Made by a program: the position numbers and the translations under genes. From NCBI GenBank assembly GCA_964581095.1, contig CAZONK010000131.1, positions 1 through 9,647 of the forward strand: a stretch of DNA of 9,647 nucleotides, written 5' to 3'. Positions 6,537 through 9,647 of the stretch are shown one piece after another. A model generated the notes under the pieces. That model was not told the DNA's origin, searched no databases, and saw nothing but the letters and a program-made list of their open reading frames with translations. Every line of letters starts with the position of its first letter. The stretch's first letter is position 1. This stretch comes from SZUA-230 sp964581095 (GTDB lineage: Bacteria; Bacteroidota; Bacteroidia; Cytophagales; Cyclobacteriaceae).

Positions 6537-8039
6537 ATGAAGATATTATCAGCAGATCAGACCCACGAAACGGATGAATATACGATCCGAAACGAACCGG
6601 TTGCTTCAATTGACTTGATGGAACGGGCATCCAACGCATTTGTTGAATGGTTTGTTGGGTTGTATCCAGCCGGTAATATGATTGCTATCGTTTGTGGCAG
6701 GGGCAACAATGGGGGTGATGGATTGGCTGTGGGTAGATTGCTAATCAATAAAGGGTATGAAGTACGAGTGTATGTGGTAGGAGGCAGTGGTGGATCTGAT
6801 GATTTCCAGATAAACTTTGAAAGATTACAAAAAGATATAAATATTCAAATTATTGAAGATAACAGTCAAATTCCTGATTTTGGTTGTGACATTCTGATTG
6901 ATGCAATATTTGGTTCTGGTCTGGCAAGGGCTCCAAAAGGAATTTACGGTGATGTTATTCAACGAATGAATGATTCGGTGGCATTGATCATTTCTATTGA
7001 TATTGCTTCAGGCCTTTATTGTGACGAATCGTCGATTGGTAATACTTCAGTTCAACCAAATTATACGGTCACATTTCAATTACCCAAACTGGCCTTGATG
7101 CTTCCCGAGAATGATAAAAATGTGGGAGAGTTTGCAATCGTGGACATAGGCCTGGATGCTGAATTCATTAAAAGTCAGGTTACAAAATATCACTATGTGA
7201 CCGAGGGATTTATTAAACCTCTGATAGTTCGTCGAAACAAACATGCACATAAAGGAACATTCGGGAAAGCAGCAATTATTTCAGGTGGTTTCGGAAAAAT
7301 TGGGGCGTCTGTTCTTGCAGCCAATGGATATCTGCGTGGAGGCGGCGGATTGTTAACCATGATGTCACCAATGTGTGGATACGAAGTATTACAAACAGCC
7401 GTCCCTGAAGCCATGTTTGCTGCTACCGGGAAAGATTATTTCGAGGAATTACCAGGCTCGCTACGTGACTTTGATGCAATCGGATTTGGTCCGGGAATAG
7501 GTACAAGCGAAAGTACCCAAAAAGCAGCTCGTAAGCTCCTTGAGGAATATGAAAAACCAATGGTTATTGATGCTGATGGGTTGAATATAATGGCAAAAAA
7601 TCCCGAACTATTAGAAATAATTCCCGCGAAAAGTATTCTCACTCCCCACCCCAAAGAATTCGAAAGACTTGCGGGAACGTTTGAAAATGATTTTGACCGC
7701 CTTAAAAAAATGCAGATTTTTGCAAAAAGAAGAAATTGTTATGTGGTATTAAAGGGAGCACACACTGCTATTGCCTCTCCCGAAGGGGATGTATATTTTA
7801 ATTCAACCGGAAACCCGGGAATGGCGACAGGTGGTTCAGGAGATGTACTTACCGGGGTTATTACTGCAATTTTAGCACAGGGATATCACCCAAAATATGC
7901 TGCAATATTGGGTGTTTACCTTCATGGTCTTGCCGGAGATCTTGCAAAAGAAGAAGTTGGGGAAGTTAGTTTGATTGCTTCTGATATTACCGATTTTTTA
8001 CCGGGAGCATGGTTACAATTATATGACCAGGACGTATAA
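6537..8039 (+). CDS. nnr: Bifunctional NAD(P)H-hydrate epimerase / ADP-dependent NAD(P)H-hydrate dehydratase
   Basis: 500 residues, the usual length for the two-domain YjeF/Nnr protein. It repairs NADH and NADPH damaged by hydration: the N-terminal domain interconverts R and S hydrates and the C-terminal domain dehydrates the S form using ADP. N-terminal Rossmann-like epimerase domain (about 1-215): GRGNNGGDG (54-62), IDAIFGSGL (121-129), SIDIASGL (153-160) with Asp155 as expected catalytic residue. C-terminal ribokinase-like domain (about 225-495): HKGTFGKAA (238-246), FGPGIG (317-322), DADGLN (345-350), TPHPKEF (369-375), LKGAHT (405-410), and NPGMATGGSGDVLTG (426-440) with Asp436 as catalytic residue. 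All key motifs of both halves are intact. Cytoplasmic. The ATG at 6537 precedes the typical MKILSADQ start; no Shine-Dalgarno is visible. Confidence 0.96.
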   Translation: MKILSADQTHETDEYTIRNEPVASIDLMERASNAFVEWFVGLYPAGNMIAIVCGRGNNGGDGLAVGRLLINKGYEVRVYVVGGSGGSDDFQINFERLQKDINIQIIEDNSQIPDFGCDILIDAIFGSGLARAPKGIYGDVIQRMNDSVALIISIDIASGLYCDESSIGNTSVQPNYTVTFQLPKLALMLPENDKNVGEFAIVDIGLDAEFIKSQVTKYHYVTEGFIKPLIVRRNKHAHKGTFGKAAIISGGFGKIGASVLAANGYLRGGGGLLTMMSPMCGYEVLQTAVPEAMFAATGKDYFEELPGSLRDFDAIGFGPGIGTSESTQKAARKLLEEYEKPMVIDADGLNIMAKNPELLEIIPAKSILTPHPKEFERLAGTFENDFDRLKKMQIFAKRRNCYVVLKGAHTAIASPEGDVYFNSTGNPGMATGGSGDVLTGVITAILAQGYHPKYAAILGVYLHGLAGDLAKEEVGEVSLIASDITDFLPGAWLQLYDQDV

Positions 8040-8148
8040 AATGAAGCTGAGTAACAATAACCTTTACCCTGTTTATTACGTATTTATTTGTTAAACCTGA
8101 TTAAACCATTGGCCTGATATTTGTTCTAATTGATATTGAAACTGAATA

Positions 8149-8520
8149 TTGAAGAAGCTGAAAAATATATTACTCTTTACGCTGATAGCATTGCTAGGTG
8201 CTGCGGGTACATCCTATAGCCAGGGTCAGGGTGATTTTCTTGATTTTAGTGATGCTTCCCTTGAAGTCAAAAACAGGATTGAGCTCTATCCAAACCCTGC
8301 CACTGAATATATAAATGTAGAAATAAAGGAATCAGATTTGATAAGCACCTATATTATTCTTCATAATATTATCGGTAATTCCATTGTAATTCATCCGGAA
8401 AAAATATCTGAAAATAAATACAGGATAGATGTTAAAGAACTTCCTGCAGGTTACTATTTATTATCTGTGAAAGATCCGGCGACTAAATTCAACCGGACAT
8501 ACAAATTTCTTAAGCGCTGA
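8149..8520 (+). CDS. Small secreted protein with type IX secretion (type A) sorting domain
   Basis: 123 residues. Lys-rich N-terminus and hydrophobic core (residues 7-20) followed by TSYSQ form a Sec signal peptide ending near residue 25. Then a linker of about 18 residues leads to a T9SS type-A C-terminal domain: IELYPNPATEYINVEI (44-59), a central beta segment ending IIGNSI (74-79), and YRIDVKELPAGYYLLSV (91-107), finishing with TYKFLKR. Such domains normally trail a large effector; here there is almost no cargo. The start codon is TTG at 8149-8151: an in-frame TGA lies at 8143-8145 and no ATG or GTG precedes the signal peptide. It may be a stand-alone sorting domain, a remnant of a larger secreted protein, or a tiny surface or adhesion peptide. 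It lies 109 bases downstream of the hydrate-repair gene with no clear terminator between. Confidence 0.8.
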   Translation: MKKLKNILLFTLIALLGAAGTSYSQGQGDFLDFSDASLEVKNRIELYPNPATEYINVEIKESDLISTYIILHNIIGNSIVIHPEKISENKYRIDVKELPAGYYLLSVKDPATKFNRTYKFLKR

Positions 8521-8549
8521 AACCTGACTATCTTGCTGGCTAATTCTGA

Positions 8550-8646
8550 TACAAAACAGTGCCGTTCCTACGGAACTTCATTCCTTGCATTCTTTAAAAG
8601 GGACTTACGTCCCTGATTATAATATATCATCCCTTCGGGATTTTCA
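8550..8646 (+). repeat. Three-hairpin repeat unit, copy 1
   Basis: Three short perfect hairpins in order: GTTCC-TAC-GGAAC (8564-8576), AGGGAC-TTAC-GTCCCT (8599-8614), ATCCC-TTC-GGGAT (8629-8641), the last followed by TTT. The unit aligns without gaps to 9476-9572 (offset 926); by my count 9 of 97 positions differ, none of them in a stem arm. Confidence 0.88.
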
Positions 8647-8663
8647 CGGAATGAGTAAAGAAA

Positions 8664-8760
8664 GGTACTACACCATACTTTTCTTATGTACTTCATTTTC
8701 CCATAATAATCAATGGGTATCATGCCTCTCATAGTAATATTTCATCCCTCCGGGATTTTT
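8664..8760 (+). repeat. Three-hairpin repeat unit, diverged copy 2
   Basis: The last part (8735-8759) is identical over 25 bases to 9546-9570, including hairpin ATCCC-TCC-GGGAT (8744-8756). Upstream, TTCATT (8692-8697) and an unrelated but well-paired hairpin CCCAT/ATGGG (8700-8717) sit where the AGGGAC hairpin lies in copy 1. The first hairpin is hardly recognisable (GTAC 8665-8668 and 8688-8691). Confidence 0.6.
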
Positions 8761-8800
8761 GTCATACTGATCTTGAGCTTTATTTCATCATGGAAACTCA

Positions 8801-8866
8801 GTATTGGTTCATTGTACCATTGAACTCATTTTATGATATGTCATCCTTCAGGAATTTTTATTGGAA
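8801..8866 (+). repeat. Hairpin repeat unit, diverged and shortened copy 3
   Basis: GTTCATTG-TAC-CATTGAAC (8807-8825) pairs at 7 of 8 positions and keeps the TAC loop of the first hairpin. TCATT follows, then TCATCC-TTC-AGGAAT (8842-8855), a degenerate form of the third hairpin, and then T-rich sequence and TTGG as after the copy at 9476-9572. The middle hairpin is missing. Confidence 0.5.
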
Positions 8867-8899
8867 AAATAAAATCCTGACTAACCGTTAATTATTTTA

Positions 8900-8914
8900 A
8901 CTGCCGTAGGCAGT
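8900..8914. repeat. Hairpin ACTGCC-GTA-GGCAGT
   Basis: Perfect 6-pair stem with GTA loop. GTA is the complement of the TAC loop of the plus-oriented hairpins, so this one reads in the opposite orientation, like those at 8922-8948 and 8967-8979. Confidence 0.75.
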
Positions 8915-8921
8915 ATATATT

Positions 8922-8948
8922 CTTACCGGAGTTGCAAACTCTGGTAAG
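8922..8948. repeat. Twelve-pair hairpin with GCA loop
   Basis: CTTACCGGAGTT (8922-8933) pairs with AACTCTGGTAAG (8937-8948) across a 3-base loop; the only non-Watson-Crick position is one G:T. It is the strongest hairpin downstream of the transposase. No T-tract follows on the plus strand. Confidence 0.8.
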
Positions 8949-8987
8949 AGCATCTATTGACAGTGAGTTCCGTAGGAACGAAATGTA

Positions 8988-9452
8988 TTATTCAAGAAAA
9001 AATTCAAGTAGATACTCTTTCTCAAAAGATATTCCAGATTTACTTAGCAGGTTCAGGTACTCTTCTTTGAAACTATGTCCTTTATGATGTTCCTTTTGAT
9101 TTTCGATATATTTTATCAATTCAGGTACATTTCTGTGACTGACTGAAAATATCCCACCTCCGGTTTGCCAGCTAAAATTACCTTTGATCATTTTATTGTC
9201 TGTAATCCAACTGGAAGAATTTGTTTTTACTGTTTGAATGAATTTCGATGGGGCTAAAGAAGGCCTTAGACGTACCAACAAATGAACATGGTCTGGCATA
9301 CCATTAATTCTGATTAAATGCTGGTCAAGATTTTTAACAATTCCTGTAATGTATTTATAAAGTTCTTCCTCAAACTCAGGACTGATGAGTCCTTGTCTGT
9401 ATTTTGGAGAAAATACATAATGAAGGTAAATTTGAGAATAAGTATTAGGCAT
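8988..9452 (-). CDS. IS200-like / REP-associated (RAYT) Y1 transposase
   Basis: 154 residues, full length for the Y1_Tnp family. This is an HUH single-strand DNA transposase that cleaves at hairpin-marked sites through a covalent tyrosine link. Visible: opening SQIYLHYVFSPKYR (6-19); DHVHLLV (54-60) with the HUH pair His55/His57; FSWQTGGGIFSVS (93-105); and YIENQKEHH (115-123) with Tyr115 as the expected catalytic residue. The closing FKEEYLNLL segment is typical of the Bacteroidota members. The start ATG at 9452 is the family start. All catalytic residues are present, so the gene appears intact. It is surrounded on both sides by short hairpin repeats, which favours the RAYT subgroup over a simple IS200; there is no TnpB partner in the window. 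Confidence 0.9.
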   Translation of the reverse strand: MPNTYSQIYLHYVFSPKYRQGLISPEFEEELYKYITGIVKNLDQHLIRINGMPDHVHLLVRLRPSLAPSKFIQTVKTNSSSWITDNKMIKGNFSWQTGGGIFSVSHRNVPELIKYIENQKEHHKGHSFKEEYLNLLSKSGISFEKEYLLEFFLE

Positions 9453-9465
9453 TTTTTCTAAAGAA

Positions 9466-9476
9466 ACCTTAAAGGT
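9466..9476. repeat. Palindrome upstream of the transposase start
   Basis: ACCTT-A-AAGGT is a perfect odd palindrome lying 13 bases before the transposase ATG on the minus strand and abutting the left end of repeat copy 4. It could be an operator or a chance palindrome. Confidence 0.35.
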
Positions 9477-9572
9477 ACAAAACCGTGCCGTTCCTACGGA
9501 ACTTCATTTCTTTCATTCTTTTATAGGGACTCACGTCCCTCATTATAATATTTCATCCCTCCGGGATTTTCA
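9476..9572 (+). repeat. Three-hairpin repeat unit, copy 4
   Basis: Direct repeat of 8550-8646. Hairpins GTTCC-TAC-GGAAC (9490-9502), AGGGAC-TCAC-GTCCCT (9525-9540) and ATCCC-TCC-GGGAT (9555-9567) all keep perfect stems; differences from copy 1 fall in loops and linkers. Confidence 0.88.
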
Positions 9573-9622
9573 TTGGATGTATTAAGGATATTGTAACTAT
9601 TCAGGTGCTTAAATTAAGTGGT

Positions 9623-9637
9623 CCTTTGCCACAAAGG
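9623..9637. repeat. Hairpin CCTTTG-CCA-CAAAGG and start of a CAAAG/CTAAGG-type repeat at the window edge
   Basis: Perfect 6-pair stem. The sequence continues GCTCTAAGGCA to the window end, resembling the dispersed CACAAAGGCACTAAGG-type repeats that I have seen in many bacterial genomes. It is cut by the window edge. Confidence 0.4.
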
Positions 9638-9647
9638 CTCTAAGGCA

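Larger units (their letters stand above)
8966..9503 (-). mobile_element. Candidate RAYT/IS200-like element bounded by inverted hairpin sequences
   Basis: The 15 bases at 8966-8980 are the exact reverse complement of 9489-9503; each contains the GTTCC/GGAAC hairpin. They enclose the Y1 transposase gene with little room to spare (8 bases before its stop, 36 after its start). IS200/IS605 enzymes recognise subterminal hairpins, so these may be its ends. Alternatively the gene is a non-mobile RAYT and the hairpins are simply its REP-like substrates, since the right-hand one belongs to a full repeat unit at 9476-9572. Confidence 0.55.

Noticed and set aside
8081..8123. Promoter for the small T9SS protein (TTTG at 8087-8090 and GATATTTG at 8116-8123)
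   Set aside because: The spacing of 25 bases is too long for the Bacteroidota pattern, so no site is called.
8550..9572. CRISPR array
   Set aside because: The repeats are about 97 bases, irregularly spaced, internally hairpinned and diverged, with no uniform spacers and no cas genes.

Overview
The window looks like a piece of a draft, probably metagenome-derived, genome from the phylum Bacteroidota. Four things point there. One protein (8149-8520) consists mostly of a type IX secretion system type-A sorting domain, a system essentially confined to this phylum. Two lipoproteins sit back to back. The promoter-like sites fit the TTTG / TAnnTTTG pattern of Bacteroidota, and most starts lack a strong Shine-Dalgarno. 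A 100-base N run at 4036-4135, flanked by the same 55 bases on both sides, shows that this is scaffolded short-read assembly.

Layout, left to right. (1) 1-1566, plus strand, visibly AT-richer than the rest: the C-terminal part of a DUF2075/Schlafen-type helicase fused to a LexA-like (S24) autoprotease domain. Its ATPase N-terminus is missing or disrupted, since there is an in-frame stop at 37-39. (2) 1567-1832: a non-coding stretch rich in inverted repeats between convergent genes. (3) 1833-4406, minus strand: a probable two-gene operon, a lipoprotein serine hydrolase of the beta-lactamase/esterase class (split by the assembly gap) followed 19 bases later by a GTG-started lipoprotein glycoside hydrolase of the GH5-like (clan A) type. 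(4) 4490-5071, minus: a secreted cysteine-containing CAP/SCP-domain protein. (5) 5209-6435, plus: NADP-dependent isocitrate dehydrogenase (icd), with a candidate promoter and a strong intrinsic terminator. (6) 6537-8039, plus: bifunctional NAD(P)H-hydrate repair enzyme (Nnr). (7) 8149-8520, plus: a very small T9SS sorting-domain protein. (8) 8521-9647: a hairpin-rich repeat region surrounding an IS200-like/RAYT Y1 transposase (8988-9452, minus).

Functionally the core is housekeeping: icd supplies NADPH and 2-oxoglutarate, and Nnr repairs hydrated NAD(P)H. The proximity of these two is suggestive, but each seems to have its own signals. The two lipoproteins and the CAP protein are envelope or secreted functions; the hydrolase pair may act on the same extracellular glycan or ester-bearing substrate, but no substrate can be read from the sequence.

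The most interesting parts are the two edges. On the left is the helicase-LexA-protease fusion, which keeps a complete candidate autocleavage set (Ala-Gly, Ser, Lys). On the right are diverged copies of a three-hairpin repeat unit, with changes that preserve pairing, flanking a RAYT-like transposase. This resembles the REP/RAYT arrangement known from Proteobacteria, in a Bacteroidota setting.
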